Source of the DNA: Jimgerdemannia flammicorona
Lineage: Eukaryota > Mucoromycota > Endogonomycetes > Endogonales > Endogonaceae
Length of the DNA: 11,380 nucleotides
Direction of reading: 5' to 3'
NCBI GenBank assembly: GCA_003990745.1
Contig: RBNI01006392.1
Location: forward strand, 1-11,380
Made by a program: the position numbers and the translations under genes. The notes under the pieces were generated by a model. It was not told the origin of the DNA and did no database searches. It saw nothing but the letters and a program-made list of their open reading frames with translations. Positions 1 through 7,145 of this stretch are shown one piece after another. Every line of letters begins with the position of its first letter. Position 1 is the first letter of the stretch.

Positions 1-1
1 G

Positions 2-9
2 TATTTATA
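2..9 (-). promoter_or_regulatory. TATA box of the 3' LTR
   Basis: The minus strand reads TATAAATA here, identical to 8596-8603 in the other LTR. In this copy it would drive transcription out of the element into the left flank, which is not in the window. Confidence 0.5.
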
Positions 10-198
10 CTAGTGAGAGGCTATCTGAGCTATGTTGAATATGGATGTAGCACTTAGTGCTTTGCTGAGTTGGAATGTAGTCATGTAGTACAAGTGTGAT
101 CTGACATGTCAAGAGATTGTCTGACTGCTAAGTCAGTTCACAGTTATATCATATAAGGCTAATCTAACTATACTATGACTGCTAAGCTATTTATAGGT

Positions 199-381
199 TT
201 AGATACTGTCTGGGTAGTCTTCGATGACATCACCATTGATGACATCATCTCTGATGAAGTAGTTATTTAGGAAGAGTGGTTCATGGATTACTTCTCCTTC
301 TTTACTAAGATAATAATATATTGGAACTTCATCACTGTCCCACAGGATAGCATCATCTGTCTCATATGCTAGATAAGGCAT
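199..381 (-). CDS. 60-codon acidic ORF inside LTR U3 (3' LTR copy)
   Basis: This is an open frame from ATG at 381 to TAA, lying wholly in U3. The product is rich in Asp, Glu and Tyr (for example DDAILWD, VPIYYYLSKEGE, GDVIEDYPDS) and has no signal peptide, membrane segment or domain that I recognise. The other LTR has the same ORF, the same length, at 8793-8975. The two differ at about ten residues, all from transitions and many non-synonymous, which fits free decay after insertion rather than continued selection. It lies just beyond the end of the second gene but in a different frame, so it could be its detached C-terminal part or a separate short gene. Function unknown. Confidence 0.4.
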   Translation of the reverse strand: MPYLAYETDDAILWDSDEVPIYYYLSKEGEVIHEPLFLNNYFIRDDVINGDVIEDYPDSI

Positions 382-1293
382 TGGTGGGTGAAGGAGGGGT
401 ACATCATTTCATCAGATTCGCTGTCTGCATACCTTCTATAGGTTATAGTACTATGAGTTACAGAGTTGTAGTAAGCTGGTGGCTGTGGTTCATATTACTC
501 ATACTTGAGTAGTGGAGTGGTTGGTTTGATCTCAAGGGTTGTCTGGAGGTATAGGTTGTATTCTCTAGTCTCTTCATTGTAGTTGAAGTAATCAGGAGTG
601 AATGTAGGTTGGTATTCATACATACTAGTAGTCATTATCCCAATAAGTCTCATAGGTTGTTATGAACTATTGTAAGTTTATCGGCAGGGTTGGCAGAGTG
701 ATCAGGGTTGGCAGAGATCCTTAGCTTGAGGTCATGTCAGCATCAGAGAGATCATTGTCTTCTGCTTCATCTTCATCAAATCAGATTATATCGTAGACAT
801 CCTTCATAGTATATCCAACTTGGGGCATTTGCAGGATATAGTCATCAAGGTGTGGAAAGGTTCTGTCTGTTGTCTGGACATATTCAAGATACTTGTGATT
901 GAGTTCTTGGATCATGTCATCAATTTGACCATAGGACAGAGTAGTAACCATTTCGCTGGTAGTGACTCAGAGGCAGAGAATAAAGGTGCTATACTTGTAG
1001 AAGAGTTCTCAGTATTTGTAGGTGATGAGCTTCTGGTGTTGAGACATCTGAGTGATGTCTGTATCATGGTAGTGTTCAACTATATCTTCTAGGAGACAGT
1101 CAATCTGGTAGTAGCTTGAGATTTGTCTGATCCAGTAGATCTTGTTAAGTATGTTCAGAGTATTCCATCGGGCTTCTACAAAGTAGAGGGGTGCCAGGCT
1201 ATGGATATTCATAAGGGGCAGGGGAGGTGTGGCTCGGTTGACAATGGTATTTCAAATATCAGCACAGATGTAGTTATAGATCTCAGTGGTCAT
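369..1293 (-). pseudogene. Second gene of the LTR element, in the env position; function unknown
   Basis: The frame opens at ATG 1293 and has the composition of a real protein down to about 721, with in-frame stops at ADI*NTI, KY*ELF, CL*VTT and II*FDEDE. Stretches such as LLEDIVEHYHDTDI, GQIDDMIQELNHKYLEY and the acidic FDEDEAEDNDLSDAD look coding. After a +1-type shift between about 720 and 635, the frame from 635 continues with a Tyr/Glu-rich tail (YEYQPTFTPDYFNYNEE; YRRYADSESDE). That tail runs across the LTR boundary at 403 and stops at 369-371. The whole would be about 300 residues. I see no signal peptide, transmembrane helix or furin-like site, so an envelope protein is not supported. 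A TATA box lies 72 nt upstream of the ATG, preceded by an A/C-rich leader, suggesting its own transcript. I do not recognise the family. Confidence 0.55.
404..413 (-). other. Weak candidate polypurine tract
   Basis: Immediately 5' of the 3' LTR on the element's strand lies GATGAAATGA, eight purines in ten. This is where the plus-strand primer should be, but the tract is short and interrupted by T, and it overlaps the tail of the second gene. Position is the main argument. Confidence 0.25.
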
Positions 1294-1364
1294 ATTTGTA
1301 TATGTTCAGAAGTTGTGGTTGTTGTTTGTTTTGGTTCTCTGTTTTGATGTATCTCAGTGCCCAG

Positions 1365-1374
1365 TATATATATA
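1365..1374 (-). promoter_or_regulatory. TATA box upstream of the second gene
   Basis: A TATATATATA run sits 72 nt upstream of the ATG at 1293. The intervening leader on the minus strand is A/C-rich (AACCAAAACAAACAACC), like many fungal 5' UTRs. This suggests, without proving, that the second gene is transcribed separately from gag-pol. Confidence 0.4.
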
Positions 1375-1423
1375 TTTGGTCCTAATTGGTAAGATTCTGT
1401 TTGTGTGAATCTTGTATTCCATA

Positions 1424-1477
1424 ACTTCACATTGACTCAGCTTTGTGCACTATGACTTCAGTTTGACTCAGCTTTGT
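1424..1477. promoter_or_regulatory. Tandem 23-nt repeat carrying two TGACTCA sites
   Basis: The unit ACTTCA-NN-TTGACTCAGCTTTGT occurs at 1424-1446 and 1455-1477, spaced by 31 nt, differing only at the two N positions. Each copy holds TGACTCA (1433-1439 and 1464-1470), the binding site of Gcn4/AP-1-type bZIP factors. They lie about 60-100 nt upstream of the TATA box at 1365-1374 relative to the minus-strand gene. The right LTR also has TGAGTCA at 8723-8729, about 120 nt upstream of its TATA box; the left LTR has the mutated TAAGTCA. Other TGACTCA copies fall in coding sequence (near 963 and 5742), so chance is possible. Confidence 0.35.
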
Positions 1478-1697
1478 AATCATACAGGTGATTTTCAGAT
1501 TTGTTTGTTTGTTGTATGTGATTTTGGTGGCTTATTCAGAGGGTGACATGTGATTTCTGTAGCTTGGAGATTGTATACTTACAACTCTCTCCTTCTTAGC
1601 TTTCGACATCCTCGTCAGGGCCTTCTAATTTTATTCTAGTGTTGTTACACTGTTTGGGAGGTCAAAAGTCTGGTGAAGTTCATTTTTCTCAGAAAGT

Positions 1698-1772
1698 GGT
1701 ATGCTCATAGTATAGTTACCTAATGCATTGGATTCACATATTAAAGGGTCATGTGTTCAATGCCATATACCA
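1698..1772 (+). pseudogene. tRNA-like relic, possibly tRNA-Val(CAC)-derived
   Basis: Box A-like TAGTATAG begins at 1708 and box B-like GTTCAATGCC lies at 1754-1763, at tRNA spacing. A D stem (GTAT 1710-1713 with ATGC 1723-1726) and an anticodon stem (1728-1732 with 1740-1744, four of five pairs counting G-T) enclose a seven-base loop TTCACAT, anticodon CAC at 1735-1737. The T stem ATGTG (1751-1755) pairs with CATAT (1764-1768), but the loop is eight bases. GGTATGC at 1698 could pair with ATATACC at 1765-1771, yet this overlaps the T stem, so no complete cloverleaf forms. It could be a SINE head or a tRNA pseudogene, or chance. Confidence 0.25.
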
Positions 1773-2034
1773 GAAGTGATTCTGATGTCATTCACTGTTG
1801 GAGAATTTCCTCTAAGGAATCTTCTTAAATATCTATGCCTTATTTCCTACCAGTGGTATGGGGAGAATAGGCTGGCTTTCAGTTTTGCTATTTTTCTAGA
1901 AGGTTAGTATTCTTTTGTCTTGACTTGCTGAGTTCTTGATTTAGTTCATGATAATTATACTGTTCAAAAGGTAATATATAGTATATACTGATAGATGTTG
2001 GAGTATTCAGGTTTCAGTTGTTCAAGGAATCATA

Positions 2035-2181
2035 TTCCTGAACTAAGTCAGTAACATTCTGGAGATTGGTCTTGGATTCCCATATTGCATCATGAATTGG
2101 GTAACCTTTCTATTTGACAAGGTACTCAGGGTGGTTCATGTATCCACGTTTGTTGAGGATTTGTTCAACTTTGTATTCTTC
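2035..2181 (-). pseudogene. Chromodomain at the C-terminus of integrase
   Basis: The frame reads EEYKVEQILNKR, then a short insert, EYLVK-stop-KGYP, and IWES, matching the chromodomain pattern of chromoviral integrases, which reads methylated histone tails and steers insertion. The aromatic cage would be Tyr of EYKVE, Trp of VKWKGY and Trp of the IWE motif. The middle one is a TAG here (TGG to TAG), so the domain is truncated. An acidic and Gln/Asn-rich tail (LVQEYDSLNN) follows, ending in TGA, with further coding-like sequence to about 1860 that may be the ancestral C-terminus. Confidence 0.85.
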
Positions 2182-2249
2182 TTAGTTATTAATAATAATA
2201 GGTGCAGGTGGTTTCATGGTTCAGTTTGGGAATAGTTCATTGTCATTCT

Positions 2250-3420
2250 CATTGTATTACTTGAGACATTAGACATTAAAGACTGGGTGGACCTTAATGG
2301 TGTCTGGTAGCACCAATTTATAGAAGGTTGGAGAGACTTATACCATGACTTCAAATGGTCCAATAAACTTACTGTTCAGCTTTGTAAATGGTCTGTACTT
2401 GAGGTTGTCAACTTGGTATCCTTGGATGTCCAGTAGAACTTTTTCTCCAATATCAAAGGTTTCTTCTCAGCAGTGTTGGTTAACATACTGTGACTGTTGT
2501 TCTTGAGCTTGTAATAAATTCTCGATGGCAATCTGGCTTAGATTGTGCATTCAGAGCAGGAATTCTTCAATGGCTTTAACTGTAGAGGGTTCATCCATAG
2601 TTCAGATAAGTATCAGAGGGGTGTTTGGGTTTTGTTCAGTATTGGTGAAGAATGGAGTCATTTCAAGAGAGGCTTGCTTGCTATTGTTGTAAGCAAACTC
2701 GACTGCAGTAAGGTATTCATACCAATCATCTTGTCTGTAGGAAACATAGTTCTTTAGAATTTGTTCCAAAGTTCAGTTAATTCTTTCAGTTTGACCATCA
2801 GTTTTAGGGTGAAAGGCTATAGATAGTGCAAGTTTTGTTCCAAGGTGTACATAGAGGGCTTTCTAAAAATGGCTGGTGAATTTTGGGTCTCGGTTACTGA
2901 TAATGATCTTAAGAAGACCATGATAGTGGAAGATGTTGTCAAACAAGAGTGTGGCTATGTCTGGTACTATTGCAGTAGTAGTAGTTGGCACAAAGTGGGC
3001 TTGTTTGCTGAGATAGTCTATAAAGACAACAATTGCATCTTTCCCGTTCTTGGTTCAGGGTAGTTGTACAATAAAGTCCATAGAGATTTGTTCTCAATTA
3101 GTGAATGGTACTGGGATAGAGTGGAGTAGACCAGGTTTTGCTAGTGTTGAGGACTTGTTCCATTGGCAGGCATCATAGGAAGTAATGTAGGTCTTTAGCT
3201 GATCTGCCATATGGGGCCAATAGAAGTTTCAGGAGATAACTTTGTAGCATTTGTCAAATCCTAAATGTCTAGCTATAGGTACATTATGACATTCGAATAG
3301 AATAGTCCTTCAGAGGTCTCAGTTGTTTGGGACATATAGTCTATTCTTGTAGTAGATAGCATTATCCTTGAGTTGGTATTGATGGTACTAGGTATGCTTG
3401 TCAGCATTATCACTATTCAG
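2250..3420 (-). pseudogene. Integrase (HHCC zinc finger, DDE core, GPF module)
   Basis: The N-terminal zinc finger has His at 3288 and 3267 and Cys at 3168, but the first Cys has become Tyr (codon at 3177, SYDACQ). The core follows: Asp at 3078 in SMDFI; the second catalytic position at 2895, which reads SNRDPKF instead of SDRDPKF; and Glu at 2787 in TDGQTER. Thirty-five residues separate the last two, the classic D-35-E spacing. FAYNNS and then KFIGPFEV (the GPY/F module, about 2345-2380) complete the protein before the chromodomain. The enzyme would insert the cDNA into the genome. The Asp-to-Asn change, the Cys-to-Tyr change and several stops make this copy inactive. Confidence 0.92.
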
Positions 3421-3509
3421 AATTCCTTGGAGTACTTGAGCTTCTTTATCATCAGCACATACTGCAATAATTTGTTCTATGATAGTGTTGATAACTAAGG
3501 TGAGAGTTT

Positions 3510-3900
3510 GAATAACTTCTTTAATGGGTGGTCTGGAGATTGCATTGGCAACAATGTTTTTCTTCTCAGAGTGATACTGGATTTCATAGTCAAAGTTGGT
3601 GAGGACTTTCATCCATCTGGCTTACTTTTGAGAAAGGGTAGCCTGTGTCTTAATGTTGACTAATGACTTGTGGTCAGTCAATACAGTGAAGTATGCTCCT
3701 TCTAGGTATGGTTGCCATTTGATCAGAATGTCTACAATAGCTAACATTTCCTTCTCATGAGTTACGTAGTTAATTTCGGCATTATTGAACTTGTGGGAGT
3801 GATAGGCCACAGGGTGTCCTTCTTGCATGAGCACTGCTCCAAGGGCTAGGTCAGAGGCATCAATAGTAACTTCATATGGCAGGGCAGAGTTTGCCACTTG
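3510..3900 (-). pseudogene. RNase H domain of pol
   Basis: This domain removes the RNA strand of the RNA/DNA hybrid during reverse transcription. The frame shows TIDASDLALGAVLMQ, VAYHSHKF, THEKEMLAI, LTDHKSL and NAISRPP, the standard series in gypsy elements. The catalytic Asp of DASD, the Glu of HEKE and the Asp of TDHKSL all appear intact. One stop (TAA for CAA) interrupts LSQK-stop-ARWM around 3620. It is the best preserved part of pol, open from 3897 to 3622. A tether of about 80 residues leads to the integrase zinc finger. Confidence 0.92.
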
Positions 3901-4149
3901 AAGTACTGGAGTGGTTATCAGGGCATCCTTTAGTGCTTAGAAGGTGGTATCTTGCTCGGGTCTCCAATTTACAAGATTGTTGAAGTCTTTTTCTTGTTTC
4001 ATGGTCTAGGGCTGTTCTTCTTTCTTGCTGTACTTGATCATTTGGGTGAGGGCAGTAGTGATTTTGGCAAAGTTGGCAACAAATTGCCTGTAATAGTTTG
4101 CTAATCCCAGGAATGACTATAGGTCTTTCAGCTTCTTAGGTCTGGGCCA

Positions 4150-4850
4150 ATCTTTGATTGCAGAGATTTTGCTGGAGTCTACTTTGATTCCATTTGGAGT
4201 AATAATATATTTAAGGAATTGAATTTCCTTCAGGAGGAATTCACACTTGCTGAGTTTTACAAAGAGTTGGTTTTCTCAGAGTTTCAGTAGTACTAGTTCA
4301 AGGTGTTTGAGGTGTTTCTCCAGGGTTTTGCTGAAGACTAGGATGTTGTCGATGTAGACAACAACAAATTTGTCCAGGTATGGGTGCAGGATAGTATTCA
4401 TTAGTGTCTGAAAGGTTGCTGTGGCATTAGTTAAGCCAAAGGATATAACCAGGAATTTGAAATGTCCATAGTGGGTTCAGAAGGCTGTCTTGTAGATATC
4501 TTCTTCTTTTATAGCAATTTACCAGTAACCATTTTGCAGGTCAAAAGAGCTCATGAATTGTGGGTTAGTAAGCCTATCAAATATTTCATCGATTCTTGGT
4601 AGTGGGCAACAGTTCTTGATGGTCTGTTCATTGAGATCACAGTAATCAATGCATATTCACAGATCTCCTCCTTTCTTGACAACAAAGCGGACTGGTGTAC
4701 TATAGGGTGATACACTGGGTCTGATGAATCCTTGTTCTAGGAGTTCATTGATTTCTTTCTTAAGTGCATCAATTTCTCTCAGCGACATGTAGTAGATTGA
4801 CTTGAAGGCTGGCTTGGTATCTAGGATGGTCTTGATGATATGGTCTACTG
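4150..4850 (-). pseudogene. Reverse transcriptase domain of pol
   Basis: The order of motifs is that of Ty3/gypsy reverse transcriptase: [69 protein letters not shown], then [26 protein letters not shown] and SFLGLANYYRQF. The Asp of motif A (SFDL) is present. The catalytic YIDD box at 4356-4345 reads YIDN: the second Asp, a metal ligand, became Asn by G-to-A on the coding strand (an ancestral CG on the plus strand). Stops interrupt at GGDL*IC, GYW*IAI, AF*THYG, KL*ENQ and DL*SFLG. It would copy element RNA into DNA inside the virus-like particle; this copy could not. Confidence 0.95.
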
Positions 4851-4897
4851 CTCATTTAGAAGGTAGGCCTTTTGGAAGCTTCTTTGGGAATATGTCT

Positions 4898-4912
4898 CAG
4901 AATTCTGGAGTA
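4898..4912 (-). other. Frameshift between protease and reverse transcriptase
   Basis: Upstream the protein reads in the frame of the ATG at 8360 as far as HVRPLLQ; downstream the sensible frame is the one giving EF-stop-DIFPKKLPKGLPSK and then RT. The junction is at CAGAATTC. A lost G (from CAGGAATTC) would explain it. I see no slippery heptamer in the correct phase, so decay is likelier than programmed frameshifting. Confidence 0.6.
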
Positions 4913-5109
4913 AGGGTCTAACATGGCTGTCAACTTTGGAAAAGTCTTCTTCAGAGTTCTCAGGTTCTCCTTTGGATGGGCAGATGGAGATAGTGAAGAG
5001 AGGGCATTTCTTAGCCAATTTCTTGAGCTGTAATTTGTTAATGTGGGTGATCTTTGGTCTAGAGTTGCTAGAACTGAGTAGGTCCTTTTCACCTTGTAGC
5101 TTGAAGTTG

Positions 5110-5480
5110 TGGCATTCTTTCTTGATGGTCAGAGAATGGTTTATCTAATCAATCATGAGGTTCTCTTGTTTCAATCATGGGGTTCCAAGAATGATCTCAT
5201 TGTCAGGAAGTGGTACAATTTGGAGGGTAATATGTACTCAATAGTCACCAATTTGGAAGGGTAGATTGCAGACTTCCTTACTAATGACATGTGAGGTTCC
5301 ATCAGCTGTGGCAACTGCTTGAGTTTGTTATACCGGGGAGGTAAAGACCTTGAGTCTGTTGGCTATTTCTTCATTGATGAAGTTGCCTGAGGCACCACTA
5401 TCTATCATAATCTTGACAGGTGCTTGGTTGACAAAAGCTTGAAGTGTAAGCAGTTTGTCTGATCCAATAGTAGTGATCTC
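5110..5480 (-). pseudogene. Aspartic protease (retropepsin-like) domain
   Basis: The frame gives VKIMIDSGASGNFI with the catalytic DSGA at 5402-5391, then EIILGTP followed by a stop where these proteases have Trp (ILGxPWL), and MID-stop-INHSLTI where Trp is again expected. Both stops are TGG changed to TGA or TAG. The active-site Asp-Ser-Gly-Ala is intact. The enzyme would cut the Gag-Pol polyprotein as a dimer. It lies after the dUTPase and about 50 residues before the connection to RT, in the same frame as Gag. Confidence 0.9.
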
Positions 5481-5482
5481 AG

Positions 5483-5669
5483 TTGTAGAAGCTTTCCTTC
5501 TGTTGGTTCTTCTTTAAGCTAGTTCATTGATATAAGAGAAGCAATCATCGATCATTTGGAAAGAGTACATTCCAATGTCATAGAGGTATCAGCCACTTGG
5601 TATATATCTATCTTCAATTTTCTTATAGAATTATTCTTCTTTATTCATAGTAGGTTGGACTGGGGCCTT
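5483..5669 (-). other. Linker between dUTPase and protease, unassigned
   Basis: About 60 in-frame residues separate the dUTPase from the protease. They include an aromatic, acidic stretch (MYSFQMIDDCFSYINELA) followed by a basic patch (RRTNRRK), with stops at EE*FY, SG*YLY and LA*RR. I recognise no domain. The basic patch could be a protease cleavage or nuclear targeting region, but this is only inference. Confidence 0.4.
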
Positions 5670-6056
5670 GTTTGATGAGCCAAATCCTTTAGATCCTCAG
5701 ATGGTGGGCAGTAGTTCAGGGACTTCCTTGACTATTAGGTTTGACTCAATTTTCTCAAATAGGATCTAGACAATACAGAAACCTATGGGGATCTTGAAGG
5801 ATGTCCAACTATGGTTTCGAATAAGGACAATAATTTCACCTATATAATCTTCGTCAATGACTCTTCTTTCTACTAAGAGTCCTTTTAATACTAGGCTACT
5901 GTGACAGCATATTCTTCCAACATGTCCTTTAGGGATTTGGATGCTGATTCCTGTATAGACTTGCTTGACTTCCTGGTTGGAGACTGTAGCTTCTTTGGCT
6001 GCATACAGGTCATATCCAGCTGCTTTTTGACTTCCTTTGGTTGGGGCCTTAGCAGT
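5670..6056 (-). pseudogene. dUTPase domain inside the Gag-Pol polyprotein
   Basis: This domain hydrolyses dUTP to dUMP and pyrophosphate, keeping uracil out of newly made DNA. All five motifs of the homotrimeric family appear in order in about 129 codons, the usual size. Motif 1 is AAGYDLYA at 6023-6000. Motif 2 is GRICCHSSLVLKG at 5918-5880, with His where Arg is expected. Motif 3 is VIDEDYIGE at 5861-5835, with the catalytic Asp at 5855-5853 intact. Motif 4 is IGFCIV-stop-ILFEKI around 5790-5745, with Cys for Arg and a TAG for Gln. Motif 5 is stop-GSKGFGSS at 5699-5673. The Arg-to-His, Arg-to-Cys and Arg-to-stop changes are all what CG deamination of CGN codons gives. It lies between zinc knuckle and protease in one frame, the same order as in betaretroviruses. 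Confidence 0.9.
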
Positions 6057-6158
6057 TTGTCTTAACTTAACAAAGTCTAGTGTTCTGGTGGTCAGGTTAT
6101 TGAGGTGGTGCAGAGTGGTAACAGTTGCTTGTGTTGCTGTTCAGGGTTTTCAGTTGGG

Positions 6159-6200
6159 GCAGGCACTGGCTATGTGTCCTGTCTTTCAGCAATAGAAGTA
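6159..6200 (-). pseudogene. CCHC zinc knuckle (nucleocapsid)
   Basis: The frame reads YFYC-stop-KTGHIASAC. Cys at 6191, His at 6176 and Cys at 6161 keep the CX2CX4HX4C spacing; the first Cys (codon at 6200) is Tyr, a G-to-A change, and a TGA follows the second Cys. It is preceded by a basic, Pro/Thr-rich linker (KKKTWTKKEEPKHEAPQ) and KLTEGERNEL, usual before Gag knuckles. It would bind element RNA during packaging. It marks the end of Gag. Confidence 0.9.
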
Positions 6201-6209
6201 TGCTCTGCT

Positions 6210-7145
6210 TCTTCAAAGTTCATTCCTTTCTCCTTCAGTGAGTTTCTTGAAGGTACTCGGCTGGGTGGGTTCATGATTTCTGGGTGTCCAAGAGGTAGAT
6301 GTAGAGGGAGCTTGGGGTGCTTCATGCTTGGGTTCTTCTTTCTTGGTCCAAGTTTTTTTCTTGTTGTTGAATTGTCTTCAGGGCAGAATTGGTCTAGCTG
6401 TTAGGATTTACTTGACCATAGTCTTGATTCTTACCAGGCACTATTGTTGGTGGTCACAACCAACTGAGTGTCCTTGTTCTCAGATTTTTCTAGTAAGCCA
6501 TTCAGGTAGTGCATCAAATAGATGGTCTGCTCTTGTACCATTTTGTGCTTCATCATTGGCAATATATTCTAGGCCAACAGTGTTTAGAAGTGATTCAAGT
6601 TTTGTATAAAAGGTTTCAAATTCTTCTTTACTATATACATCAAATTTGAGGTTGCAGAGTTTTACTCGAGATTTAGCGATCATAGTTTCACTGCAGTATT
6701 GGGTAATCATGAGTTGTTTGAGTCTAGGGGCTGCAGGATGGGCTCCATATTCTGGGGCATTGTTTGCTGCATTCTGAGTAACTACTGTAGGTCGGGTGTC
6801 CCATGTGAGGGGTTTTTCAAGAAGGGTTCACCACCATTCTTCGGCAGGTCCTTGGAAGAATGTAACAACTCAGCGGACATAGGCTGTAGTGATAGCAAAG
6901 AGTTGTTCCAGAGTGTAGTCTTGATTGTTTGTTAGAAAGCAGTCAGCAACTCACTCATTGGTCTATTGGTTGACTTCAAAGTTGGTGTCAACTACACTAA
7001 TGAAGCTTTGGACTTTTTGTGTAGTACCATTGAAGGTAGGTAGGCTCAGATTTTTGGTAGGTCAGGTCTGTTCAGCTAAGGCAGTAATGGTTGCTGCCAT
7101 TATGGCTATCTGAGCTATGAGGTCTAGAATCTATTGATTCGCCAT
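6210..7145 (-). pseudogene. Gag capsid core
   Basis: From the in-frame Met at 7145 the product reads LDLIAQIAIMAATITAL, then LSLPTFNGTTQKVQSFI, FEVNQ, and FFQGPAEEWW near 6850-6831. This is the pattern of the retrotransposon Gag family (PxFxG, then a Gly-x-Ala-xx-Trp motif). An open block at 6710-6480 (KLCNLKFDVYSKEEFETFY; ALPEWLTRKI) forms the C-terminal half. Stops at NQ*IL, QT*PT, NQ*TNE, NE*VAD, VR*VVT and WW*TL are single transitions from Trp, Arg or Gln. It would assemble the particle. The Met at 7145 resembles the usual Gag start, yet the frame is continuous with 405 codons upstream. Confidence 0.8.

Larger units (their letters stand above)
1..403 (-). repeat. 3' LTR of a Ty3/gypsy element, truncated by the window edge
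   Basis: This stretch aligns without gaps to 8595-8997 (constant offset 8594) and ends in the same GGGGTACA, so on the element's strand the LTR starts with TGTACCCC. Hand alignment gives 30 differences in 403 positions, all transitions. Only U3 and the TATA region are present; the R-U5 part seen at 8393-8594 would lie before position 1. The sequence starts at the last G of what is a ten-G run in the other copy. An 11-nt direct repeat, TGACTGCTAAG, occurs at 122-132 and 176-186. The target-site duplication cannot be tested because the left flank is missing. Confidence 0.93.
1376..1860. other. Non-coding stretch between pol and the second gene
   Basis: No frame on either strand reads as protein. 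Besides the TGACTCA repeats and a tRNA-like segment at 1698-1772, I see only T-rich sequence. Its length, about 480 bp between the last pol-frame codons and the downstream TATA box, leaves room for a pol terminator and a promoter; no clear terminator signal stands out. Confidence 0.5.

Noticed and set aside
369..1293. Envelope protein of an errantivirus-like element
   Set aside because: No signal peptide, membrane helix or cleavage site; only the position resembles env.
820..1347. Plus-strand frames over the second gene
   Set aside because: They overlap the minus-strand coding frame and read as low-information hydrophobic sequence; the minus strand has the better start, promoter and composition.
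4856..5092. A 78-codon minus-strand frame between protease and RT
   Set aside because: It is the third frame, neither the Gag-protease frame nor the RT frame; its Ser/Pro/Leu-rich product has no similarity to the expected connection.
6105..6609. Plus-strand frames over the Gag region
   Set aside because: Cys/Ser/Phe-rich shadows of the minus-strand Gag and zinc-knuckle coding sequence with no recognisable domain.
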